From contig NZ_GL877878.1 of assembly GCF_000194155.1 (NCBI RefSeq), forward strand, positions 648,435 through 712,434: 64,000 bases of DNA. Direction: 5' to 3'. Shown here piece after piece: positions 31,411-39,163 of the stretch. The translations under genes were made by a program, and so were the position numbers. The notes under the pieces were generated by a model. The model made no database searches. It was given only the letters and a program-made list of their open reading frames with translations, and was not told where the DNA came from. How positions within the stretch are numbered: position 1 is the stretch's first letter; every line of letters starts with the position of its first letter. This DNA comes from Saccharopolyspora spinosa NRRL 18395 (GTDB lineage Bacteria; Actinomycetota; Actinomycetes; Mycobacteriales; Pseudonocardiaceae).

Positions 31411-31733
31411 GGGCGGGCGCCGCTTTGGCCAGGAGTGGTCTGGCAGGGCTTTTTTGCGTTGCGGGGCGGCGGAATCCCTGGGGGCGGGACTGTTGGTGGG
31501 TTCGGTTTCGGGCGGAGCCGTAGCCGGACCGGTCCAGCGACATGATCACGCCCTCCGGGGTGGCCCGTGCTGGTTTTCGGGGCTATCGCGCTTGAAACAG
31601 CACACGGTGGTCTTGCTGGCGGTCTGGTGGGGTGGGTTGTCGTCTTCGGCGTGTGGGTGGTTTCGGTGCTGGATCGTGGTTTTCGGGTTTCCTGCGGGGT
31701 GTTTCACCTGATCAAGCGACCATAAAAAACGTG
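31411..31733. other. G+T-rich spacer without convincing gene
   Basis: About 320 bases, strongly G+T-biased on the plus strand. All frames look non-coding: the open minus-strand frames have atypical His/Pro/Thr-rich translations. It continues the skew that begins inside dedA. It may be decayed gene sequence; nothing specific is recognised. Confidence 0.5.
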
Positions 31734-31747
31734 CGAACAAGTGTTCT
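31734..31747. promoter_or_regulatory. Probable LexA (SOS) box
   Basis: CGAACAAGTGTTCT matches the actinobacterial SOS box CGAAC-RNRY-GTTYG at 13 of 14 positions, with GAACA/TGTTC as palindromic arms. It lies 20 bases before ATG 31768, a usual position for LexA repression of a downstream gene. Confidence 0.6.
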
Positions 31748-31767
31748 AGCACGGGAGAATGTGTGCT

Positions 31768-31974
31768 ATGACACCGCTGGTGAACTTCCCGGACCCGGCC
31801 GCAGGCACTACCAGTGCCCGGCCGGCGGTGTCCTGCACCGACACCGAACTCGCGACCCACATCCGCGAGCTGGAGCAGGCCATGTGGGTGTCGATGATGC
31901 AGCAGTCCACCCAACACCGCGAACACCTCCGGGACCTCATCCCCGCACAGCGGCACCCGGCGGGCGAACCATGA
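31768..31974 (+). CDS. Small protein behind an SOS box, perhaps DUF222 remnant
   Basis: A 68-residue frame starting MTPLVNFPDPAAG, ending PAQRHPAGEP, with codon use normal for the genome. GGGAG (31753-31757) lies 10 nt before ATG 31768. The segment TDTELATHIRELEQAMW resembles the N-terminal helix of DUF222/13E12-repeat HNH proteins, which are often LexA-controlled in actinobacteria, but the rest of that family is absent. So it is either a truncated DUF222 gene or a small SOS-induced protein. It converges on the ferredoxin reductase gene. Confidence 0.45.
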   Translation: MTPLVNFPDPAAGTTSARPAVSCTDTELATHIRELEQAMWVSMMQQSTQHREHLRDLIPAQRHPAGEP

Positions 31975-32004
31975 CGCCCAGATTGGGGTGGTGGCGCGTT
32001 GGGC

Positions 32005-33171
32005 TCAGCTGACCGGTGCTGCGGGTCTCGGGGTCAGTTGTCTGCGGTGCTTGGTGAACAGCTTTGGGGTGTTCATCGCTAGGACTCCAGTGGTTTCGTC
32101 CTCGCGGTGGAACGTCGCTACGAAGCGGCGGTCGTCCGGTGCTCCGTCGACGATCGCAATCCGGTCGGTCGGGCTCGCGTGTCCGGCGAACTGGATTCGC
32201 ACTCCGTACTGCTCCGACCAGAAGTACGGCACCGTTGTGAAGTTCGCTGCCGAGTGCCCGGCGAGGAGGTTGTGGATCGCAGTTGCCGGTTGTTCCAAGG
32301 CCGTTGTCCAGTGCTCGAACCGCTGTGCTCCGTTCGGCGTGCGATAGCTGGCCACGTCGCCCACCGCCACCACGTTCCGCAGGTCGGTGACGCCTCCGGC
32401 GTCGCACTGCACGCCGTTCGAGATCGTCAGGCCCGAGCCGCGCAGCCAGTCGGTGTTCGGGCGGGCGCCGATGCCGATCACCACCACGTCGGCCGGAAGC
32501 AGGGTGCCGTCGGTCAATTCGACCGCTGTGACCCGGTGTTCGCCGTGCAGACGCTCGACACCCGCTCCGCAGAGCAGTCGCACGTCGTGGTCGGCGTGCA
32601 GCGCCGCGCACACCGCGCCCAGTTCTGGGCCGATGACGGGCGCCAGTGGAACTTCGAGCGCTTCCACCACCGTGACTTCGAGACCGAGCGCTTTGCATGT
32701 CGACGCGACCTCGGCTCCCACGAATCCGGCGCCGATGATCACCGCTCGCGCTCCCGGGCGCAGATCCGCGCGCAGGGCAATCGCGTCGTCGAGCGTTCGC
32801 AGCGTGTGCACGCCTGGTGGGATGGCTGGCAGCGTCTTCGGGGTCGCACCGGTTGCGATCACCACGCCGTCCGCCCGGCAGCGGGTGCCGTCGTCGAGCT
32901 CAATCGCACCGTCCCCCGGTGCTAGCGCGACAGCACGTCGGCCTAGGCGCCAGGTCGCTTCCACGGCTGCGACGTCCGTTTCCTCCGCCAGCGCGAGGTC
33001 ATGCGCTTCGACCTTGCCCGACAGGAAGTCCTTCGACAGCGGCGGCCTGTCGTACGGCCGGTGGGTCTCCTCGCCGATCAGCTCAATCCGGCCGTCGAAG
33101 CCCTGCGCGCGTAGTTCCTGCGCCGATCGCCAGCCGGACAGGGACGCGCCGACTATCGCGATCGTCCTCAT
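32005..33171 (-). CDS. NAD(P)H-ferredoxin reductase of Rieske oxygenase system
   Basis: A 388-residue flavoprotein of the BphA4/ThcD class that moves electrons from NAD(P)H to a small ferredoxin. The FAD motif is IVGASLSGWRSAQELR near the N-terminus, with DRPPLSKDFL typical of this class. The NAD motif is IIGAGFVGAEVAS, the second FAD motif is VVAVGDVASY, and a C-terminal reductase-like domain follows. Its ATG overlaps the stop of the Rieske ferredoxin gene (ATGA). With the divergent oxygenase at 36212 it makes a full three-component system. Confidence 0.9.
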   Translation of the reverse strand: MRTIAIVGASLSGWRSAQELRAQGFDGRIELIGEETHRPYDRPPLSKDFLSGKVEAHDLALAEETDVAAVEATWRLGRRAVALAPGDGAIELDDGTRCRADGVVIATGATPKTLPAIPPGVHTLRTLDDAIALRADLRPGARAVIIGAGFVGAEVASTCKALGLEVTVVEALEVPLAPVIGPELGAVCAALHADHDVRLLCGAGVERLHGEHRVTAVELTDGTLLPADVVVIGIGARPNTDWLRGSGLTISNGVQCDAGGVTDLRNVVAVGDVASYRTPNGAQRFEHWTTALEQPATAIHNLLAGHSAANFTTVPYFWSEQYGVRIQFAGHASPTDRIAIVDGAPDDRRFVATFHREDETTGVLAMNTPKLFTKHRRQLTPRPAAPVS

Positions 33172-33482
33172 GCAACCACCTGCACTTCGGTCTCGACGTA
33201 GACCATCCCGTCCGCGACCTGGACCGGGTAGGTCCGCACCGGTCGCTTCGCCGGCAACCCGCACGGCAGTCCGGTGCGCAGGTCGAACGCCGCCGCGTGC
33301 AGCGGGCACTCGACCCGGCAGTCCTCCACCCAGCCGTCCGACAGGGAGGCGTCCTGATGGGTGCAGGTGTCGTCGATCGCGTACAGGTCGCCATCGACGT
33401 TGAACACCGCGATCGGGACGTGCGCTTCGATGCGGACGGACTCGCCGGGTGGCAGGTCGGACACTGGGCAGGCTTGGAACAT
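33168..33482 (-). CDS. Rieske-type [2Fe-2S] ferredoxin
   Basis: A 104-residue soluble electron carrier. The cluster ligands are CTH (Cys40, His42) and CPLH (Cys59, His62), in the order of Rieske ferredoxins of aromatic-ring or betaine oxygenases. GGAGG lies 7 nt before ATG 33482. The long upstream frame is a shadow. The 4-nt overlap with the reductase gene indicates coupled synthesis. Function is inferred: passing electrons from the reductase to the oxygenase encoded on the other strand. Confidence 0.92.
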   Translation of the reverse strand: MFQACPVSDLPPGESVRIEAHVPIAVFNVDGDLYAIDDTCTHQDASLSDGWVEDCRVECPLHAAAFDLRTGLPCGLPAKRPVRTYPVQVADGMVYVETEVQVVA

Positions 33483-33493
33483 TCGGTACCTCC

Positions 33494-33693
33494 GTTGCGC
33501 TATACAAAACACGGAGTGCAATGCGCAACAATGTGCGGCTCTGGCCCCTGGCGCGTCAAGGGGTTCGCTGGGCTTTTTCGTACGAGCCTCCATACGTGTT
33601 ACACGGCGAAAAAACCGGTCGCGCGCTCTTGACTGACCCCGGGGTTTCCGGCGACGGTGTTGCTCGCATCGAAACTTGGCGCGTATCGCGCAA
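33494..33693. promoter_or_regulatory. Divergent control region with GCGCAA repeats
   Basis: Between the ferredoxin (minus) and oxidase (plus) genes, GTTGCGC (33494-33500) and GCGCAAC (33523-33529) form a perfect 7-bp inverted repeat 22 bases apart. A third GCGCAAC at 33688-33694 lies next to GCGCG-TAT-CGCGC (33679-33691). Three copies of one half-site in a 280-base divergent promoter suggest binding by one regulator controlling both operon arms. The regulator is not encoded next to it. Confidence 0.5.
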
Positions 33694-33764
33694 CAACCTT
33701 CCCGCTGCTTCTGGAGCCGGTGCCCCGTGCTGCCGGCATCGACGCATCCCCCCCAGGAGGCCTC

Positions 33765-36200
33765 ATGGGCACCCAACCCCGCGTGGTCGTCATCGGCGCC
33801 GGGATCGTCGGCTGCGCCCTCGCCGACGAGCTCACCGAACGCGGCTGGACCGACGTCACCGTCCTCGAACAGGGCCCGCTGTTCGCCACCGGTGGCTCCA
33901 CCTCGCACGCTCCCGGCCTGGTGTTCCAGGCGAATCCGTGCCGGACCATGACCCGGTTCGCCGCCTACACCGGGGCCAAGTACCGCGACCTCGGCCTCGA
34001 CGGCGAGTGGTGCTTCCGGCAGCTCGGCGGGCTTGAGGTCGCCGGTTCGGCGGCGCGGTGGGACGAGGTCAAGCGGCGGCACGGCTGGCTAACCTCGTGG
34101 GGCGTCGAAAGCCACCTGCGCGGCCCCGACGAGTGCGCAGAGCTGCACCCGCTGGTGGATCCGGCCCGGATCTTCGGCGGATTGCACATTCCCACCGATG
34201 GGCTGGCCAAGCCGGTGCGCGCCGCCGAGGCGCAGGCGCGGCGTGCGATGGCGCGGGGCGCGCGGTTCCTGGCCGGGCAGCGCGTCGTTGCCGTCGAGCG
34301 GGGCGGCGGGCGGGTGAGCGCCGTCGTCACCGAGGAAGACCGGTTTCCCGCCGACGTCGTCATCTCCTGCGTCGGCATGTGGGGGCCGCGCATCGGCGCG
34401 TTGGTGGACCTCGACATCCCGTTGGTGCCAATGGCGCACCAGTACGCCAAGACCGGGCCGCTGGCCGCCATCGCCGGGCGCAACGACGAGCGGTCCGAGG
34501 CCCGGTTGCCGATCTTGCGGCACCAGGACGGCGACCTGTACTTCCGGGAGCACGTCGACCGCATCGGCATCGGGTATTACGGGCACCGACCCATGCCCGT
34601 CGATCCCGAGGAGATCCGCGCACCCGGGTCTGCGGTGATGCCGTCGATCGAGCCGTTCACCGCCGAGGACTTCCAGCCCGGTTGGGACGAGGCCGTTTCG
34701 CTGCTTCCCGCGTTGGCCGGCACCGAGGTCACCGAGGGCATCAACGGGCTGTTCTCGTTCACCTCGGACGGCATGCCGTTGGTCGGCGAGCACCCTGACC
34801 TCCGGGGGTTCTGGGTGGCCGAGGCCGTTTGGATCACGCATTCAGCCGGGGTTGCTCGGGCGCTGGCGCAGTGGCTCGTCGACGGGCAGCCGGAGGAGTC
34901 GCTGCACTCCTGCGACCTCAACCGGTTCGAGACCGCGCAGCGCAGCCCCGATTACGTGCACGCGCGCAGCTGCCGCAGCTTCGTCGAGGTCTACGACATC
35001 CTGCACCCGCTCGAACCCGGGCAGGAGCCGCGACCGTTGCGGACCAGCCCGTTCTACGAGCGGCAGCAGGAGCTCGGCGCGGAATTCCTCGAAGCCGCCG
35101 GCTGGGAGCGCCCGCACTGGTACGCCGCCAACGCCGGGTTGCCGGAGATCGACGAGGTGCCCGGCCGGGGCGACTGGGCCTCGCTGTTCTGGTCGCCGAT
35201 CGCCGGGGCCGAGGCCCTGGTCACCCGCAAGCGGGTCGCGCTGTTCGACATGACACCGCTCAAGCGGCTGGAGGTGGCCGGGCCTGGTGCGCTCGGATTC
35301 CTGCAGTGGCTGACCACCAACCAGCTCGCGAAGAAACCCGGCTCGGTGACCTACACGCTGTCCCTGGACGCCGCCGGCGGGGTGCGCAGCGATCTCACCG
35401 TGGCTCGGTTATCCGAGCAGCGCTTCCAGGTGGGCGCCAACGGGAATCTCGACCTGGCCTGGCTGCGGCGGCACCTGCCCGACGACGGCAGCGTGCAGGT
35501 TCGCGACATCACCGGCGGGACCTGCTGCATCGGCGTTTGGGGGCCGCTGGCGCGTGCCCTGGTGCAGCCGCTGACCCGCACCGACTTCTCGCACGAGGGC
35601 TTCGGGTTCTTCAAGAACAAGCCCGCGTTCATCGGCGGCGTCCCGGTGACCGCCATGCGACTGTCCTATGTGGGCGAACTCGGTTGGGAGCTCTACACCG
35701 ATGCCGACCAGGGGCGCAAGCTCTGGGATGTGCTGTGGGACGCCGGGCAGCAGCACGGGATCATCGCCGCCGGTCGGAGCGCCTTCAACAGCCTTCGCCT
35801 GGAGAAGGGCTACCGCTCGTGGGGCGCGGACATGACCACCGAGCACGATCCGTTCGAGGCCGGTGTCGGCTTCGCCGTCCGGATGGACAAGGACTTCCTC
35901 GGCCGGGCGGCGCTGGAGCACCGCGAGGCACGACGCAGGCTCAGTCCGCTGCTGATCAAGGACCGGGAGTCCGTGGTCATGGGTTCCGAGCCCGTGCACG
36001 CCGACGGTGCGCCGGTCGGTTACGTCACCAGCGCCGCCTACGGCTACAGCATCGGCGAGAGCATCGCGTACGCCTGGCTGCCCAGCCCGCTCGCCGTGCC
36101 CGGCACCGCCGTGGAGATCGAGTACTTCGGCGAGAAGGTGCCCGCCGTGGTCGCCGAGGAGCCGCTGTTCGACCCCGAGATGAAGCGTCTGCGCAGCTGA
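33765..36200 (+). CDS. Dimethylglycine/sarcosine oxidase-like FAD and folate enzyme
   Basis: An 811-residue two-domain enzyme: an N-terminal FAD amine-oxidase (DAO) domain (about 1-390; VVVIGAGIVGCALADEL, GGSTSHAPG with the His-flavin region), a linking domain, and a C-terminal GcvT-like folate domain (about 420-800; LTTNQLAKKPGSVTYTL, SYVGELGWELY). Members oxidise N-methyl groups of dimethylglycine or sarcosine and pass formaldehyde to tetrahydrofolate. AGGAGG lies 4 nt before ATG 33765, so I reject the longer frame from 33657. It is followed by the Rieske oxygenase with an 11-nt gap; together they fit stepwise betaine demethylation. Confidence 0.88.
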   Translation: MGTQPRVVVIGAGIVGCALADELTERGWTDVTVLEQGPLFATGGSTSHAPGLVFQANPCRTMTRFAAYTGAKYRDLGLDGEWCFRQLGGLEVAGSAARWDEVKRRHGWLTSWGVESHLRGPDECAELHPLVDPARIFGGLHIPTDGLAKPVRAAEAQARRAMARGARFLAGQRVVAVERGGGRVSAVVTEEDRFPADVVISCVGMWGPRIGALVDLDIPLVPMAHQYAKTGPLAAIAGRNDERSEARLPILRHQDGDLYFREHVDRIGIGYYGHRPMPVDPEEIRAPGSAVMPSIEPFTAEDFQPGWDEAVSLLPALAGTEVTEGINGLFSFTSDGMPLVGEHPDLRGFWVAEAVWITHSAGVARALAQWLVDGQPEESLHSCDLNRFETAQRSPDYVHARSCRSFVEVYDILHPLEPGQEPRPLRTSPFYERQQELGAEFLEAAGWERPHWYAANAGLPEIDEVPGRGDWASLFWSPIAGAEALVTRKRVALFDMTPLKRLEVAGPGALGFLQWLTTNQLAKKPGSVTYTLSLDAAGGVRSDLTVARLSEQRFQVGANGNLDLAWLRRHLPDDGSVQVRDITGGTCCIGVWGPLARALVQPLTRTDFSHEGFGFFKNKPAFIGGVPVTAMRLSYVGELGWELYTDADQGRKLWDVLWDAGQQHGIIAAGRSAFNSLRLEKGYRSWGADMTTEHDPFEAGVGFAVRMDKDFLGRAALEHREARRRLSPLLIKDRESVVMGSEPVHADGAPVGYVTSAAYGYSIGESIAYAWLPSPLAVPGTAVEIEYFGEKVPAVVAEEPLFDPEMKRLRS

Positions 36201-36211
36201 AAGGGACTACA

Positions 36212-37333
36212 TTGACTAGCACCGACCAGGCGTCCAGCCTCATCTCGACGCTGCCTGGCCACTACTACACCGACCCCGAGCTGTTCTCCTTGGAGCAGGA
36301 CCGGATCTTCGGCGCGATGTGGTTCTGCGCCGTGCGCGCCGCCGATCTCGCCGAGGCCGGGCAGTTCCGGACCGTACAGGTGGCGCGGGAGAGCGTGCTG
36401 ATCACCAGGGGCCGCGACGGCGCCCTGCGGGCCTTCCTGAACATCTGCCGCCACCGGGGCGCGCGGTTGTGCGTCGAAGACACCGGGCAGGTCAAGCGCG
36501 CCTTCCAATGCCCCTACCACGCCTGGACTTACGGCACCGATGGCAAGCTGGTCGCGGCGCCGAACCTCACCTCGATGCCGGACGTCGACCGGACGCAGTT
36601 CGGGCTGATCCCGGTCGCCCTGCGCGAATGGCTCGGCTACGCGTGGGTGTGCCTGGCCGATGAGCCGCCGTCGTTCGAGGACACCGTCCTCGAGGCCGTG
36701 TCCGGGCGGCTCGGCGGCGAAGACGTGATCGGTGGCTACGGCGTCGATGGGCTCGCGCTCGGCCGCCGGATCAGCTACGACGTGCGCGCCAACTGGAAGC
36801 TGATCATCGAGAACTTCATGGAGTGCTACCACTGCGCCACGATCCACCCTGAGCTCACCGAGGTCCTGCCGGAGTTCGCCGACGGCTACGCCGCCCAGTA
36901 CTACGTCGGCCACGGCGCCGAGTTCGGCTCGGACGTCGAGGGGTTCACGGTGGACGGCAGCGGCGGGTTCGAGCGGTTGGCCGGCGTCGGCGACGAGCAC
37001 GACCGCCGGTACTACGCGATCACCGTCCGGCCCCAGGTGTTCCTGAACCTGGTGCCGGACCACGTGATCGTGCACCGGATGTTCCCGCTCGCCGCCGACC
37101 GGACGCTGGTCGAGTGCGACTGGCTCTATGCGCCGGAGGTGGTCGAGGCTGGCCACGACGTGTCGCGTTCCGTCGAGCTGTTCCACCGCGTCAACCAGCA
37201 GGACTTCGACGCCTGCGAACGCTGCCAACCGGCGATGAGCTCGCGCGCCTACGCCGACGGCGGCGTCCTGGTGCCCTCCGAACACCACATCGGCGAGTTT
37301 CACGACTGGCTGCGCAGCAGGCTGGAGCTCTGA
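36212..37333 (+). CDS. Rieske oxygenase alpha subunit, betaine demethylase type
   Basis: A 373-residue mononuclear-iron Rieske oxygenase. The Rieske cluster is Cys79-x-His81 and Cys100-x2-His103 (ICRHRGARLC, CPYHAW). The catalytic Fe site lies in NFMECYHCATIHPEL, about residues 195-212. The closest class in memory is GbcA/stachydrine demethylase, which removes a methyl from glycine betaine or proline betaine. The start is TTG 36212 with AAAGGGA upstream, 11 nt after the oxidase stop. Choline monooxygenase or carnitine oxygenase are alternatives, but the GcvT-type oxidase and glycine-cleavage genes nearby favour betaine catabolism. Confidence 0.85.
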   Translation: MTSTDQASSLISTLPGHYYTDPELFSLEQDRIFGAMWFCAVRAADLAEAGQFRTVQVARESVLITRGRDGALRAFLNICRHRGARLCVEDTGQVKRAFQCPYHAWTYGTDGKLVAAPNLTSMPDVDRTQFGLIPVALREWLGYAWVCLADEPPSFEDTVLEAVSGRLGGEDVIGGYGVDGLALGRRISYDVRANWKLIIENFMECYHCATIHPELTEVLPEFADGYAAQYYVGHGAEFGSDVEGFTVDGSGGFERLAGVGDEHDRRYYAITVRPQVFLNLVPDHVIVHRMFPLAADRTLVECDWLYAPEVVEAGHDVSRSVELFHRVNQQDFDACERCQPAMSSRAYADGGVLVPSEHHIGEFHDWLRSRLEL

Positions 37334-37334
37334 T

Positions 37335-37424
37335 TCACACCCGGGCCTTGCGCGCGCGGCGGATTCGGGTGGTGACGAACCAGGCGACGGCGACGACCAC
37401 GGCGGCCACGACGACGTTCTGGAA
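37335..37424 (-). pseudogene. 3' fragment of a membrane protein gene
   Basis: The minus strand reads FQNVVVAAVVVAVAWF then VTTRIRRARKARV and a stop: one hydrophobic helix with a basic tail, typical for the end of a membrane protein. Upstream the frame meets unrelated sequence at about 37425, so only the last 29 codons remain. The parent family cannot be named. Confidence 0.4.
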
Positions 37425-37433
37425 CACCCCAAT

Positions 37434-37537
37434 CGGTGGAGAAGCACGTGAACGCGATCTTCGACAAGCTCGACCTCGCCCACCTCACCGGCTACAGCCG
37501 CCGGGTGCTCGCCGTGCTGCGCTACCTGGACTCCTGA
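37434..37537 (+). pseudogene. 3' fragment of a LuxR-type response regulator
   Basis: The plus strand reads SVEKHVNAIFDKLDL then GYSRRVLAVLRYLDS and TGA. This matches the recognition helix and end of NarL/LuxR-family response regulators. The receiver and first HTH helices are absent. It abuts the membrane-protein fragment on the other strand, so both look like leftovers of a deletion. Confidence 0.65.
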
Positions 37538-37571
37538 TCGTCAGGAGTTGGCGGGCGGGGAGAGTGCCGCA

Positions 37572-38954
37572 TCAACGGCGCGTGACTTCGCGCTGCGGCT
37601 GCTTGTTGCGCGCGGCCAGGTAGCCGATCACCAACGCGATCGCGAGTACGGGTGTGATGTACAGCGCGATGCGCGTTTCGGCGTCGAAGGCCAGCAGGAC
37701 CACGACGAACGCGAGGAAGGCCAGCACCACGTAGTTCGAGTACGGTGCGAGCGGCATCCGGAACGGTCCGGCCTGGAGTTCGCCACGGGCGACCTTGCGC
37801 CGGTAGCCCAGGTGCGCGATCAAGATCATCGCCCAGGTGAAGATGGCGCCGGCAGTGCTGGCGCTGGTGATGTAGGTGAACGCCTGCTCCGGCACGAAGT
37901 AGTTGAGCACCACCCCGATCAGCATCGCGCCGAACGTGACGCCGATGGCCCGCGAGGGCACCGCCCGGCCGCTGAGCACACCTACCGAGCGCGGCGCCTG
38001 GCTGTCCTCGGACAGCGTGCGCAGCATCCGCGAGGTGGAGTAGATGCCGCTGTTGCACGACGACAGCGCAGCGGTGGTGACCACGAAGTTGATCACACCG
38101 GCCGCCGCCGGGATGCCGATCAGGGTGAACGCGTGCACGAACGGGCTACCGCTGGTCGGGAACTGGAACCACGGGACCAGCACGGTCAGCGCGATCAGTG
38201 CGCCCACGTAGAAGATCAGGATTCGCCACATCACCGAGTTGATCGCCTGCGGCAGCACCTTCTGCGGGTTCTTGCTCTCGCTGGCGGTCTGGCCGACCAT
38301 CTCGACGCCGACGAAGGCGAACATGACGATCTGGAACGCCAGCAGCGACGAGGCCATGCCGTTGGGGAACAGCCCGCCGTGGGACCAGATGTTGCTCAGC
38401 GACGCGGTGTCGCCGAGGTCGCTGAAGCCGAACACCAGGATCGCCGCGGCCAGCACGATCAGCCCGATGATGGCCAGCACCTTGATGAGGGCGAACCAGA
38501 ACTCGAACTCGCCGAAGAGTTTCACCGCGATCAGGTTCACCCCGCTGAGCACGATCAGTGCTCCCAGCGCGGGGATCCACTGCGGAATCGTCGGGAACCA
38601 GAACTGGAAATACTTGCCGACCGCGGTGATCTCGGCCATGCCGGTGACTATCCACACTAGCCAGTAGCCCCAGCCGACCGCGAACTTCGCCCACGGGCCG
38701 ACGAACTCGCCCGCGTACTCCGCGAACGACCCGCTGACCGGTCGGTACATCAACAGCTCGCCGAGCGCCCGCATCACGAAGAAGATCATCAGCCCGGCGA
38801 TGGCGTAGATCAGGATCAGGCCGGGGCCGACCTGGTGCAGGGCCTTGCCGGAACCGAGGAACAGGCCGACCCCGATCGCCCCGCCGATCGCGATCATGTT
38901 GATGTGCCGGGTACTCAGATCCTTCCGGTACTCCTCGGCCACTGGTTGGCTCAT
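37572..38954 (-). CDS. APC-family amino-acid permease (AAT type)
   Basis: A 460-residue, 12-helix proton symporter of the CycA/ProY/AroP/GabP group. The N-terminal signature is HINMIAIGGAIGVGLFLGSG, then GPGLILIYAIAG, GELLMY and FVGVEMVGQTASESKNP. AGGAG lies about 7 nt before ATG 38954. It sits between the betaine oxygenase genes and glyA-gcvT, so glycine, serine, sarcosine or a betaine-derived amino acid is a plausible substrate, but sequence alone does not decide. The inverted repeat GTTGGAA/TTCCAAC upstream may control it. Confidence 0.88.
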   Translation of the reverse strand: MSQPVAEEYRKDLSTRHINMIAIGGAIGVGLFLGSGKALHQVGPGLILIYAIAGLMIFFVMRALGELLMYRPVSGSFAEYAGEFVGPWAKFAVGWGYWLVWIVTGMAEITAVGKYFQFWFPTIPQWIPALGALIVLSGVNLIAVKLFGEFEFWFALIKVLAIIGLIVLAAAILVFGFSDLGDTASLSNIWSHGGLFPNGMASSLLAFQIVMFAFVGVEMVGQTASESKNPQKVLPQAINSVMWRILIFYVGALIALTVLVPWFQFPTSGSPFVHAFTLIGIPAAAGVINFVVTTAALSSCNSGIYSTSRMLRTLSEDSQAPRSVGVLSGRAVPSRAIGVTFGAMLIGVVLNYFVPEQAFTYITSASTAGAIFTWAMILIAHLGYRRKVARGELQAGPFRMPLAPYSNYVVLAFLAFVVVLLAFDAETRIALYITPVLAIALVIGYLAARNKQPQREVTRR

Positions 38955-39043
38955 CGAAGTGGACTCCTTACTCGCCAGCGTGTTTCGCTGAAACTGCGCA
39001 GATAATCCGGCATCCGGCGAGGGCCCGCAAGCGGTTTGAACCA

Positions 39044-39073
39044 GTTGGAATACAGCCTTTTCCCCGTTCCAAC
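39044..39073. promoter_or_regulatory. Inverted repeat upstream of permease
   Basis: GTTGGAA (39044-39050) and TTCCAAC (39067-39073) are perfect inverted copies 16 bases apart, about 90-120 bases upstream of the permease start. The minus-strand -10-like TATGTT lies immediately beside them, at about 39072-39077. Candidate operator. Confidence 0.4.
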
Positions 39074-39096
39074 ATAGTCCACTTAGGATTTAAAAC

Positions 39097-39149
39097 AGGA
39101 AGAACGCCGCATTCCGGTCATCGTTACCGAAATGCGACGTTCTTCTCCT
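39097..39149 (-). terminator. Terminator after glyA
   Basis: A long hairpin: AGGAAGAACG (39097-39106) and GCATT (39109-39113) pair with AATGC (39131-39135) and CGTTCTTC...CCT (39138-39149), with small internal loops and a 2-base bulge. CGGT/ACCG extends it inward. On the minus strand it is followed by TGTTTTAAAT, so it is an intrinsic terminator for gcvT-glyA. Confidence 0.8.
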
Positions 39150-39163
39150 GGGGAGCCTTCCGA

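Noticed and set aside
36044..37483. 479-codon minus-strand frame
   Set aside because: It is antisense to the Rieske oxygenase gene, which has clear cluster and iron-site motifs.
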